DNA from: Wuchereria bancrofti
Lineage: Eukaryota > Nematoda > Chromadorea > Rhabditida > Onchocercidae
NCBI GenBank assembly: GCA_005281725.1
Contig: SSBO01000004.1
Coordinates: 1,302,001 to 1,366,000 of the forward strand
DNA: 64,000 bases
Reading direction: 5' to 3'
This document shows, in pieces, positions 48,993 to 62,100 of the stretch (its first letter is position 1; each line of letters starts with the position of its first letter). The notes under the pieces were generated by a model that worked only from the letters and a program-made list of their open reading frames with translations, was not told the DNA's origin and made no database searches. Both the position numbers and the translations under genes were made by a program.

Positions 48993-51900
48993 ATGATAAA
49001 AGACCGGGAGATGTCAACGATAATAGAAAACCATTTGCGTCACAACAACAGAAACAATGGACGAAGATCAGTTGTTGGGCCAAAGTCAAGATATGGAGTT
49101 TTACCGCGATTATCGGAGGCGGACGGCAATATTCACGGTGGGAATGAAGGTCCTCACTTGGACGGTCGAGGTATTCCAATATTTTTCTATTCTTGCATTC
49201 GGGAAGGAGGTTTTGTTTTTGCGTTTTTGCGCGGGAAAGAGATTTGCACTACATTTTTCAATTAAGAATTATTTAATCAGAATAATAAACTGAAGAACGT
49301 ATGATTAAAAAGGCTTTAAGAAAACGTGCGGTAGGTTCGCAAATGCCATTAGGATATTGGATTCGTTGTTTATAGAAATACAAAGTTATGATGATTGTGT
49401 TATAATGATTTTAGATAATGAAAGCTGTAGACGAAACAACAATAGTTACAGTGTCCACAGTAATAATTTTCGTCGCAAAAATAAAAAACGCAAATGAACT
49501 TGCAGTTTTATCTAAATTATTTGCATAATGTAATTGATTATCATATGTAATGCATTCATTCATTATAATCTATGGTTTTTGTAGTTTCTTTGCTAAGTTC
49601 GATGTAGGATCAGAAATTTATCGATTTGTTTTAATGTCTGTTCCAATTATCAGAATTATTTATTTTTTAATTACTTTTGATTTCTGTTATTTTAACTCTA
49701 TGTTTAATATCACGCAGATAAGTATAAATAATTCTTTTTCTTCATGGTTTATAGATTATCCGTTTCCCACAATCTTTCTGAATCAATGCATGTAACTGAT
49801 TCCGTATTTAATACTTCTTTCTTCTTATGCACTGGTGTTGTTTTAAGATTTACAAATATGTTATTCTTCGTATTTTAGTCAGAAAACATAAAGGCACTCT
49901 ACTTTATCACTTGTTTTCCTATTAGTATAATTAAATAATTTTAAATTCCTTATAAACCAGTTGAAACATATAGTTTTAAATTTCCTTATAAACCATAACA
50001 TATAGTTTCTTTTTACATATAGTTCTGCAGTTTTAAAATTTATTCAAATTGTGTTTTTATCTCTTTCAAAAATAGGTGAGGTATCTTGGTTTGTACAAGA
50101 TGTTTCTAGTCGTCTTTTCTCTGCATCTTTCAGTTTCCACTGTTGTTCATGTTGTACATGCAATTGTAATTTATTACTGCGAATTCAAAAATTGATCTCA
50201 GCTTCTTTGTCATTTTTTTTGAGCAACAGTATTATATGTTTGTGGTACTGTGTGAGGAAAATAGTAATTTGAAAGTTTACCGAGCCGTAGTACTGTAGAA
50301 CTGGATTAGTTGAAGGTGAGAGTCAGAATCGTCGGTAAGGATTTTTGAAAATTATCTGCTTAAAATACAACTTAAAGTTTCGAAATACAACATATTCAGT
50401 GAACTCTTATGGCGCAATTTTTAGTTCAAATTTTGCCTTGACTTTTGCTAAAACTTCATGAAAGTTATTTAGAATCCATTTATTCCACTCGTAATTAGGA
50501 TGATTGGATACTAGCGCTTTGTTTAGTTTATTCTATCAGTTAAGCGAGATAATAAGGTGTTGCTTTGACCGGAGCTTGCTTTTTTTAGTACCAGCAAATA
50601 GGACATGGATTTTTAATGATGGTATTAAGTTTTGGAGAAGTGTCACTTTCGTGTGGTCCATTGCAAAAGGAACCTCAGTCTGGAACGGTTTTGCGTTTCA
50701 TGAATCAGCATCAGGAATGTCCGGAGTGAACAATCTTGCATTTCCATATCGGTCGTCCTAGGAGTCATAATTGAACTTTTTATTTTTAACAGTTAATTTC
50801 CTGTTAAAAACTTAAAGTAGAAATTAACTAGAGTTACTGTTGCAAAAAAATGTTAACAGTCAGCCGATATTGAATAATGGGATTTGATTGTTGTTGAACA
50901 AACAAAAAGATTTGAAATGGAGCCATGCGCTCCATTTCGCATTTCAGTGCTCAGTATTGCGTATTAAAGTTTCCTGTTAGCAATGAACTTATGGATCAGA
51001 GGTAACACACATCGATGCTGTTTTAATGCACTGTAACAATCCGATCCATGATCTATTCAGCATGGAAAGATAGCAGAAATCCGCCTATCGTTAATTTCTA
51101 AAGGATTAAAATTTATCGTCCTATTGCGTTTTCGTTATCAAGGTACAGCTTGATTGTGGATAAAGTGACGATAGGATAAAAAAAAACAGCAAAAGTATAA
51201 AATATGATCTTTGCTATTTCTTTTCTTTTTTCCATTTTTCTTTCGTGGAGGTACAATATTTATTTTACAGCCACCATTCAACTAATCAACATTTGTTTGC
51301 ATTGTTTGGCAGCTATAAATACAGCTAACAAGATGATACATTTAACTTATAAATAGCAAAGGCTGTCAATTTGTACATGAGCTGTCGTTTCACATTTTCA
51401 GTCCAAAGATGTTGTTAATCATTTCCGTTTATGATTCCAGTCATATTTTAGCAGTACAGTTAAAATGGTCAATATCTTAATAGTTTATAATGGTTCTTCC
51501 TTTTTGAATATTCTGGACACAAATATAATTCTGCAAAATTGTCACTAATTCAGGCTAATCCTGTTACACAGACTAATCCTATGTCAGTATTCATAGTTCA
51601 AAAGCTTCCAGTAGGGAAAACTATATGGAGAAGTTGCTGAATATAGCGATTCTCGTCTTTAGCATTCTACCATGTTGAAGGAGATTCTTCGAAATAAAAC
51701 AGATTGTTCTCGAATATGGTTAAGCTACTTCAACCAAAAAAAAAAAAAAAAAGGTTTTTGAATACTTCATTTAAAATAAAACTGCATTTCTAAATATGTT
51801 TACAAATAGATGTATGTATTTTGCTATTGTATATACATGTAACACGAATAGTTATTATTGTTAACATGCATATGAATGTAATGTAAAACGATGGGAAATT

Positions 51901-54900
51901 CTTCATTCTGCGAGTTTTGTTAAAAAAGGCCAAAAATCAAAGAGATTATTTTAAGCATATGATACACATTATGTACAATGCTAATCTTTTTGATCGTTGA
52001 TCGCTTCTCACAAAACTAAATGTGTCCAATTGTTTCGCAATATATACGGCTGTTTTTTCAGCCATAAATCCTCCTTAACTAATTTGTTTCCTTTTTTTTC
52101 CAAATGTTTAAAAAATCCCAAATTTAAGATTTATACAAATTTAGAAGTGTCTGTCAAAAAATGCATAAATAACAGTATCTATTTTTCCATTAAATTCTTA
52201 TTGTTAAGCATAATTATATACCTTTACTCGAAATAGGTTTAAATATTGGAATAATTGCATAGTAGATGAAACCTTCTTGAAGTATGTTTGAACATTTCTT
52301 GTGAAATTTTTTCCGACTACAAATTATTGACAGCTTAAACAAAAGTTTCTCGGTGATCGACAATCTTTCACAACTCATTTCATTTGAAATCTGAATTTTT
52401 TCTAAGCTCAAATGATCCATTAATAATGCAATCGTTATTTATTATTTTCAAAGAGAAGTTCGAAATACCAAATTATTAAGAATTTCTGTGGTTTGAAAAA
52501 CATTCAGACTAAACATTTTTAATGAACCCATTTTCTGAAAATAAGATATTGATTACCAAATGAAATAACGGTTTTATTGCTTATGTTTTAGCGAAACGTG
52601 TTTTTGATATGTAATGTTTAATATTCCCTTAGTCGCGGGTACTTTTCGGCACAAAAAATCTTTAATTTGGTTGGTTCATTTACAAAAAAAGAAAAATCAT
52701 TTTAGACTGTGAAAGTGTATCCATGGATTCGTTAATAAATAGTTCATGTGCACTCAGTCAGCCGGTCCTGAAACCAGAAGCATGGCAAAGTATTGTATTT
52801 TTGTGATGTTCGGTTTAGATTTACACAAATGACAGTTTAATTTATTGTTTAGATCTCATGCTTCTTCACACTTCATACTACTGACATAGCTTACACATAT
52901 GCTACGCATGCAAAAAATTCGAATTTTATTCAAGCGTACAAAGCAATTTAAATTAGGTTAAATTGCACGCAAAACTAAGAAACAGGTGAAAACTAAAAAT
53001 GAAATATTATTTTAAACTCTGAATAGTAAATTAAATTACAGCATGGGGTATTGGTATGGTAATTGTGACGATCTCAGCATTTGCTTCACCATTATGCATT
53101 TTGTTTGTACCATTACTAAACAAAAAGCTTTACGAACGTGTTATGACATTTCTGGTTGCTGTCGGTATTGGTGCACTTTCTGGCTCAGTCATTTTTATTA
53201 TGATACCACATGCAAGTTTCTATGCAAACGGTCTAGTTAATAAATAAATTTATTAATGAAAAGAAAGAAAAGTAAAGATAATGTAGCAGAATTTCTATTC
53301 AAATTTCAAATGTTTAGCTTCAAACTTACCAGAATATCTTAAAATTAAGAGTTTTATTGGAAAATTGATAAAATATAAGCAGGCATTTTCAGGCTTTTGA
53401 GGTACCAGAGAGAGAAGGATTAATAAAATCGTTAATCATCCTCGGGTCCTTGTATGCATTTTTTGCCGTTGATAGGATACTCAAATTTGCAATGGAAATA
53501 AAACGAGTTTGTTTTCACCCTTTCCACTTGCTTTCAAACTTGGAGAAATTATTTGTTTATTTGCTTGAACATTTCCATTTAGCTATCATAAAATTTCTCA
53601 ATTTTCTGCGCACTAGCAAATTCTTTTACAAAGACAATTTTTATTCTTTCAAATCCTTTTCATATTACTTTTTTTTTTCATACCTTTTATATATTTTGAC
53701 GAAATTTTGGTAAACTTTTTTGCAAGTGAAAATGATATTATAGCAGCGAAAATCACGGAAACTGATGGAGACTGACAAAACCAACAAAACAGATCTCGAG
53801 ATAACACTTTCCAAACCAACAAGTCATAAAAATTCTCATAACAAAGATGAAATTGAGCAAATTCAGGTTTCTTTCTGCCTAAAAATAAGATTTTATAATT
53901 TATATTGCTTTAGTTACACGAATTAATCAACCCAGGAATTAAATTATTAGAAATTCCAGGATAAGATTCTACGATGATAATTGAAATGAATTTTAGGCTG
54001 AGATAGAAAGTGCAGCAGTTAATTCAGCCATCACAAGAACGGTACTATTTGTTTTATAACAATCACATGCGAGTATTTCAACGATTTGGTACATAAAATA
54101 TTGTAAGATAGCTCATTCGTTGATTTTTTTTTTCAGTCTTCCCAATGAATAATAAAGTCAACGTCTTTTCAGTTTTCAACACGTAAAAAAGTTCCCATAA
54201 TTATGCATGTGGAAGATGCAAGAAGTGACACAGACAACAATAACTCCTTACAAGTGCCACAACCGATTGCTACCATCTATTCCACTTCTCCAGCACTTTC
54301 TCAAAGAGGAAGGAATCAAGTGAATTTTAAATATCTTATATTTCTTTTCAAACCACTGTTTCTTAGAGTTTTCGAAATGTGCAATATATTGGAAAGTAGA
54401 TGGTAATGAAAAATATATTGCAATTTTAAGGTGAGAGAAGGAGATAAAATAAGCGTATCTGTAGCTGTGGTTGAGCAGATTGAAGTTCGACCAGAAACAC
54501 TGGAAATCTCCAGTATCGCTTATATGATCTTGTTTGGCTCCTCAGCTAATAACTTCGTTGACGGAATGAGTAATGGTGTTGCTTTCGCGGATTCTTTGGG
54601 TCGTGGCCTCAGTATTGGCATTGCATGTATTGCGCAACAATTTCCGCAAGAATTAGGTAGATTTTTGACTGTTCTAACTCATATTTTAATATCTTTGATA
54701 TCCTAAAACGACAGCCACTGAACTCCATCTGCTTTTTCAGTAAATGCTTCTTCATAGAACTCATCAGTCATTGCAACTTTATGACTTTAAAACAATTGAA
54801 CTTGTTATTCTCAAATTACGTCTTATCCATTTTTAAAGCTTATTTTCAGGTACTCTTGCTATTTTAGTTCAATCAGGACTGGGTCTTAAGAAGACACTAC

Positions 54901-55706
54901 TATTGAATTTAATACCTGGTGGCTTGAGTTATTTTGGATTCACCATTGGGGCACTATTGGATGATTATAGCGAATGTGCTGATACATTCGTTTTTGCCGT
55001 TTCATCCGGAATGTATCTTTATGTTTTCTTGGGCACCTTGGTTAGTTTTCCTACTTGACATGATAATAATGATAATTGTTCAGTTATCATTCTGCATATT
55101 TCATACCTCTCGTCAATTCATATTTCAACGAGACACACTGAATAACTCTAGGATTATTTTTCAAAATTGGAGATAATGTGAAAATGGACAGAATATGAGA
55201 ACGGATGTAAAAAACAGATATTAGCTATTTCTTGGACAGGATAGTGAGCGTATCTACTGCTGTACATTAACATTTTGTGAAAGAATCTCAAGAGTTACTT
55301 TTTTCGTTTTTTTCCGGTCTTATGTTTATCAACTTTTATTAGCATAGCAATAAGTTCCGTAATCGATTCTTGTTTCCCCATATGGCCACGTGAAGTGTAA
55401 ATAAGCACCAGTGTTTGTTTTTTGCCGCTGAAATTGAGAAATTAGGGTCATTTTTTTGATTTTTAGTTTTACAAAAATATATGAGAAAAAACAGCACTCA
55501 AAAACTATTCAGAGAAATCTATATTCTTGTAATTTAGATCAATAATGTTATTTCAGATTCCAGAAATGCGTGAAGCAACCACTGAATTAATCAATAATAA
55601 CTATCACGAAAGTATAATTGTTACTCTGTTGCAAAGTATAGGTCTCCTACTCGGCCTGTCTTTCATCTATTTTATGTCACTGTATGCTGATAGAATACAA
55701 TTCTGA
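48993..55706 (+). CDS. ZIP (SLC39, LIV-1 type) transporter-like protein with degenerate metal-ligand motifs
   Basis: Multi-pass membrane protein of the zinc/iron transporter family. Well-supported exons: 52706-52789, 53042-53211, 53393-53506, 53744-53866, 53997-54041, 54173-54319, 54431-54656, 54850-55040, 55557-55706, all in phase. The ectodomain end has a C-x12-C pair and PEAWQTWGIG before TM1, as in ZIP14. TM3 has the ILGSLYAFFAVDRILKF pattern; the cytoplasmic loop is polar; IPEMREATTELI and LYADRIQF end the protein. TM4 reads NNFVDG (54548-54565) where the family has HNFIDG, and TM5 reads QQFPQE (54635-54652) where the family has EEFPHE or HExPHE. Exon 48993-49170 (His/Asn-rich, out phase 1, which fits 52706) is a tentative upstream ectodomain exon; the signal peptide was not found and the 3.5 kb intron may hide more exons. 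The donor after 53211 is GC (CAT|GCAAGT). Confidence 0.8.
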
Positions 55707-56437
55707 TTCTCACTAATGCAGCATACCGAAATACAATTATGATCTGTACGAAGTTTATAAAACGATATTCTGTGTCTACTTTCATGGATTCAAGGTTAAG
55801 GTCAGCAAAGCAAAGATTCATTCCTCACATAAGATCAGATTTAAACACTCTCCTTCAGTCATGTTAATATCAACTAGATCAATAAGCTAAAACATATAAA
55901 ACAGTTCACCTTTTCAACGCAAAGGTTCAGTCTTTCTCATCTTTTCGCTTTGTCTCGTTATCGATTGCTTCTGAAAAAGCGAGAAAAAGCTGCAACTGTC
56001 GAACTATCCTTAAAGGATGAATCCGTATTATGAGAAATGGATCAATATTCTTCTCTGAAATTTAAGGGACACCAGGAAGTTTAAAAAGGAATTGAAATCT
56101 GCTCGAAAATTAAAATCTTTCACGTCAAAGCCAGTTGAAGTGGATTTTTATCAAGATAAATCTGAAAATGAATTTTCTGATCAAGTAATGACTTGATGCA
56201 CATTCCAGCACTTTATTCTGTGTGAATTTCAAACAATTTATTAATTATTCACGATGACAAAAGGCAGGAAATATTCCGAAGCAAATTCAGAACGACAGAT
56301 ATAAATTTATTGAAAGAAGGTAACTTACAATTAAATTTGTCAGAATTCTTAACCGGCATGTGAAAATTATGGTGCACGAATGAACACGTATACAAACCAA
56401 TTAGGAAAACAGAAAAACAAACAAAACAGAATGTATT
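55707..56437. other. Gap between convergent genes
   Basis: 3' flanks of the ZIP gene (plus) and of the small secreted protein gene (minus). No exon recognised. Confidence 0.5.
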
Positions 56438-58071
56438 TTAGATGGTAGTAGCATTAAACTCAGTTTCAACAATCCTTCGATTCAGTATGGCCAAGTTTTC
56501 ATGACCAGAAGAATCATTTATTGCCTTGAACTCTCTTATAGCTGATTCATCTTCAATCTGCAATAATCAAATGACAATTATTTTGAAATGATTAACTCCA
56601 AACCTCGCTAATCTGCAGTTTTTTTAGGGAATTAAGACAGGTATGAAGCAGAAGAACTGACCATAAATGATAGTACTCAAAGTTCTTAGAAAAAGAAAAA
56701 CGAATAGAAAAGTGAAATACAGCTTATGTTTAATTAATGAAAAAAACTAACCTCAACATTGTGATAATAATCATCGTAACCATCATTTCCTGATCGCATA
56801 TAATTCAGCGTCTCTCCAGAAATTCTCTGTTGTTCTGGTGTTTCAAAATTATGGAAGACACTTCCTATTTTGACATTTGATTTTTCATTTTGCGGATAAA
56901 ATGGTATGGCATTCAATGGCTTCCTACCAGTAGTAAAGAATTCCTTGATCTTTTCCAAAAATGAAAGGAATTGGCCAGCAGGATTGTTGAATGAATTAGG
57001 ACTGTTGCTGCCAAACTATAAAGATTTTATGATACTTATAATTTCACATTTTATAAACGTATTACTATTAATCTATCAGTGGTATGAAAACAGAAATTTG
57101 GTGTATATTTGAAACGAATATGCTTCAAACACTAACATCCGATAATTAAATAAAAAGTAAAACTATGAAAAACACATGCAGAAATTTAAAATCTTAGAAA
57201 AGAAAAAAAAACCAAAATGTCATCCTTCTATCCCTTTCTCGCGAATTTCATCTAAAGAAAACAAAGTTGAAAGCACTTACATTCAAAAAATTCCTAAGAT
57301 CCACTCCTTCAGCTTCATTAATGCCAATACCTGAATCAGCACCTACCCTTTCTCCAGCAAGCAAGGCTCCTTGTCGTGCTAAAGAAATATCTTAGTACTT
57401 TCATTTCAAAAACCAGAGAGTTAAAAACCTGTAATTCTCAGCAATTAATAGATAACCCTTGATATAAAATTGACCATCACCGACTGTTACATCCAATCCA
57501 CGATCACCTCCAAATCCCAAAATATTCGCTGCTTGATTGAAAACAAATTTCAGATCACCACGTTTATTTTGTCCTAATGAAAATGAACCCAAATCGATTT
57601 GACTTATCACTGAAAATTTAGTTAATTTCCTTCATTATCACTATCGAATACACTGACAATTGAATAAAAAAAATCAACACTATTGGCTGACACATTCACT
57701 AAAAATACCAAGTTTATTGCATAATTCAGCACAAACATCTCGTTAACACATGCGACTCGAATGCCCCAAAGTCTTTCCAATTCTTCAAACTTCCTTGGAA
57801 TAGTCACCGATTCCACCAAACCATTACCGTCCTTTATATCACAGATTCGTAGTAACTCAAAATTCGTAGAAAACAAAATAAAATTACAAAAACAAAGTTC
57901 CTAGATCATCTGACTGCTTCAATTTCAGAAAAGAGTAAGAATTTTCTATTTCATTTATTTTGATAGATGCAATCTTATGCATAAAAAGAAATCCAATTAG
58001 TGGAAAATACTAGACTTACCAATAGGAATTCCCTGATTAATTAGGAGAATGATTATGAGCAAAAGTGACAT
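56438..58071 (-). CDS. Small secreted protein, unrecognised, 5 exons, about 228 aa
   Basis: Exons: 58020-58071, 57457-57609, 57281-57378, 56752-57015, 56438-56557; phases 1, 1, 0 and 0 match. Exon 1 encodes a signal peptide (MSLLLIIILLINQGIPI). The mature protein has a Gly-rich segment (ANILGFGGDRGLDVTVGDG), GERVGADSGIGINEAEGVDL, an Asn/Ser stretch, FLSFLEKIKEFFTTG and NYMRSGNDGYDDYYHNVE, with no cysteine and no further membrane segment. This suggests a nematode-restricted secreted or surface protein; the family is not recognised. The exon 2 donor is a choice: GTTTTT after 57433 is also possible but breaks the frame of the next exon, whereas GTTATC after 57457 keeps it. It lies about 1 kb downstream of the TOG gene on the same strand. 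Confidence 0.65.
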
Positions 58072-59133
58072 CGCGTATTTTCGGAATGTTACATATTCAA
58101 AGATTACTTCGATTAATACAGGAAAGATGATTAAACTGCTGAAATTGGTCAAATTATTCGAGCTTAAGATTATGATGTGGCCATGTAATGATAGAAACTT
58201 TGATAACAATTGTGATCAGTCACATATTAAGTTATATGGTAAATAATGTATTAAAAAAACCTTTATGAATAAAACGAGCTACACAAAGAATGAGCACTCC
58301 ACACTATGAAATAAAATGAAAATCCTAAAAATTCTAATGGATGAACATCATTCTGAGAAATGACTAAACGGCCTGCTAAAATCGAAATAGATCGGAAGAT
58401 TCATTTCCAGATGGAATTACCAATTTCCATTAAAATTCTCTTATGAACAGGTTTATCAGTCAATAGCACGACAAATGAACAGGTTTGTTTAAAGCCTCTA
58501 ACGATAGTGGATTCTTCTTTGTTAACCCACTGCATTATCTTAAAATTAAACTCTCGTAAACAACAGAAATCTTGTAATGTGGTCAGAAACTATAAGAAAG
58601 GGAAGCCATCCTAAGAGTTTATTATATTAGACCCGAAATATAAAGACAAAAATGAAAGTCTTTTGTTCTTCTCTATTCATCTTTATTCATCAAGTTTACT
58701 AACAATAAATCTAACTTTTCCGTTTTTTATTATTTCCAATAGCACCGAGATTTGAAATAGTTCAGCACTGACTTGAAAATATAAACATTTTAGCATTTCA
58801 AAACTTTATCTATAAGACATCATAATTATATATCGGCAGTAAAGAACAAAAGCACATGAAATAAATAATAAGAGGCATGAAGAGATCTCGGCACATATTA
58901 CGTAACCCGAAAAAGTGGCAAGACAAAAAGTAGTGTAGAACACCACCGCTCTTCCAACATTACCAAGTGCTCCTCCAACATTAAGGCGACAATTAAAAAA
59001 AGAATTAGCAAATATGAAATTAGGAAGTGATTTCAACAGAAAAGACATAAGAAAAAAATGACGAGAATCGATAAACAATAAAACGCCTTTTACGTTTAAG
59101 TACAAGTTTAAACAAAAGAGCTAAGAATGATTC
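58072..59133. other. Gap between the TOG gene and the small secreted protein gene
   Basis: Probably 3' UTR of the longer TOG form and upstream region of the next gene. A 99-codon minus-strand frame (58806-59105) contains hydrophobic stretches but has no phase-matched neighbours. Confidence 0.45.
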
Positions 59134-62100
59134 TCATGTTCGTTTGTAGACAGGTATAGGAATGCGACTTCCAGATGTACCCCTTAGTGTCAAAGTAGGT
59201 AAGCGAGATCCACCACTGCGGTCCTTAAAAATTAAATTTTTATAGTTACTTGAAACTCTCGGTAAAAGCATCAACTAAAACCGATCAGTGAGTGAAACCA
59301 CAAACGTCACGCATTTTGTGGTCTCTCATAAAATTCAGTTTGAAAATCGATGAAAACGAAACAGTGGGAACATGCTATGCTTCAGAAACTTCAAACCATG
59401 ACGACCTCTCACTTCACTCCACAAAAGCCCAACTGAGAAACCAGTAACCGAATTTGGTAATGAATTAAACAGAAAGTTTAATGATTACTGTCGCTCCGGA
59501 ATCCAGTACCTGGCACGGAATGCCACCATAAGAAAAATGGTGAGAGGGAGATTAATCAACACAAAACCACTAACCGATGGAATTCTGACGTTGGCTGTAC
59601 CAGACTGCTTTATTTCACGACTAACAGACTGTAATGGAACTGACTCTTCTGTAATTGCAGTTCCTGAAGTTGATAAAACGTGAAAGCATTCCCAATAAAA
59701 AGTTGAAAAACAAATAGTTTGAGCTGCCCCAAAATCTAGACATTGCCTACCTCTCTCTCTCTCATCTACAATATATGTTTCGTTCCTCCCCAGTGAATTG
59801 TCGGGATCACTCGAACTGCCTGATAGAACGTCCACTTCTTCTGAAGCATCAAAAAATATGTCTTTTTCACTTGAACTATTCTTTTCACGATTTTTAGTCG
59901 CATTAGTTTCCTGTACTTGAATACCTGCAATAATATCGCGAATAAATAATGATGGTAAATAGAACAAAAAGTAGGCTATAAAAGTTAAAGAATTTTATTT
60001 ACAGAAAGACATTACAATTAAACATAATGTGAACTAAAATGTAAATTGATAGAATATAAATGCAATAAACTGGAGTACCAGAGTATTTTACAACTGGCTT
60101 TTGCTACGGTGTGAAGCATTTTGTTGATAATATCATTATTTCCTAACATTTTACTTCCACTGAAGCAGTCGAAACTGCAGAATGCGCTGATTGAATTCTA
60201 ATTGCAGGCACTGTCGCACTATTAAACTTTGACTTTGAAATCACTGAACGTACTTTTTTTGTGGTCTTAATATTACATTTTGTGTCCTGGAAAGTTTCAA
60301 TATTTAATTCAGCGCGGAAGTTTGAGCTTCTTCCTAACCAAAACCAATATCACATAAAAAACGCTTGAGCTTTAATTGATGAAGGTTGAGGTCTTGAAAT
60401 ATCTGCAATAAATTGATGTCCAGTCAATGACTACTATATCACACTTACCATCCTTGCATCAGCATTAAGCGATTTGTGGCTTCCAACTTTTGAAGGAACT
60501 ACTGTTGAGCATGTTCTCTGATGTAGCTTTAGAATTGAAGCAGAAGCATTTAGTCCAAATTCTCGTATCAGACTTTCACAGTTCTGACGGACCTAACAAA
60601 CTTTTAATAAAACCATGAGATAAAGAAATGACCGGAGTTAAATCCTGTATTTATACAAAATTTCTTCTTGCATTATTCAGAAACTTACGAATGCACTATG
60701 ATAATAACCAAACTCAAATGAAGTATTATGAAAACCTTTGTCGACTTATTAATATCATGCATGATTTCACTGCAGCAATCATTCACCACATTCTCGCCAA
60801 CAATTCTCATAATGGCTCCAACTGCTACAAACGACGCTTCACGACTATCTGGATCCGCATCAAAGGATAGCTTAAAATAGACAAACTCTGGTTTCAGTAT
60901 TAATTTTCGAATTTTATCATTAGTGAAATCGATCGCTACATTAACACAGAGATGATATAAGTAACTCTACAATTTTCGTACCACACGCTAGCTCTCTTCG
61001 GATGCAGCAATTTTCCATCATCGTCACTAATTACATTGCTACGTAATACATTTATGTTATATTAATCCTTACTGAGATTTTTTTTTCTTCATTAATATAA
61101 CAAAAAATCGTCTTTAAAATTACCTTAGTAAGTGCTGGTCCAAGCTTTTGCGTTATACAGTCCAACGGTAAAGTATGCACATTGTGTTGACGTAATAATC
61201 TTGAGAGGAAGAGAGCAGTTTGTGTCTTTATCTGTGGATTAGGCTTTTGCAATGCAATCCTCACAACCTCGATATATGTAGAAAGGGGAGTCTGAGAATT
61301 TATTTAGGTAGAGAACATATTTCTGAGAAACATTCACTGATCAATCTCCTACAACAGTTTTAATTTCTTCAGCTATGTACTACACAATAAAATTTTTATA
61401 TATTTAAGAAATTCAACTCACAAGTAAAGCAAGGACATCACAAAGTACAATTAATGGCTGACGAAGAATTAATTTCTTCTCCTTGAATTTTTCGAAAACA
61501 GAAACATAAATCTGAAAAGATTATTTAGATACCAATGCAGTAAATGGATATGCTAAGAATCAGAGTAATTAAATCAAAAAATTTATTGCTAAGGCGATAA
61601 TACTTGCAAAATTTTCGTAGATTAAATCACAAATTTTACTTTATTCCCGAAATAACTTAGTGGATAAACCTTCTTAAATCAGTTGATGAATTTTTAGATA
61701 GAGAAAACTTACTTTTGGTATGAATACAGCGAATTTATAACGCAAGCCATTTGCAAAACCTGTTATACACTTCGCTGCAACTGCAGCTACATTAATATTC
61801 GTATCTTTCTCGAGTATCTAAAAAGAGCAGGCAATAATATAAAAACGAATTCAGCTCGTGCAGGAAGTGGAATTTTGGAATATTTACCTTACACAAGATT
61901 CCAATCAACTCTGAATGATCTTCATCAGGGCAAAGTCGCGGATTGTTCTCCAGAATATTATACAGCATCTAAAAATTTCAAACAGTGCAGTTATTTTCCA
62001 TCTAAGCTAAATTTTAAGTTAGTATTCCGTCTAAACTATCTTTCCTTTTTTAGGAATATGAAGTCTCAAAATCTACCTCCAAAGTTGCTTTCCTATCGAT

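Noticed and set aside
49057..49293. Plus-strand frame beginning MDEDQLLGQSQDMEFYRDYR
   Set aside because: It overlaps the His/Asn-rich frame 48993-49170. Only the latter leaves the phase (1) required by the next ZIP exon; still uncertain.
50504..50761. Less AT-rich open stretch inside the proposed ZIP intron
   Set aside because: Three frames are partly open, but none has the in and out phases needed by neighbouring exons, and no family resemblance was seen.
57622..57876. 84-codon minus-strand frame between exons 1 and 2 of the small secreted protein gene
   Set aside because: No proper acceptor/donor pair, and exons 1 and 2 join in phase without it, so it is treated as intron.
58806..59105. 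99-codon minus-strand frame with hydrophobic stretches
   Set aside because: No phase-matched partner exons. It lies just 3' of the long TOG form, so UTR or chance is more likely.
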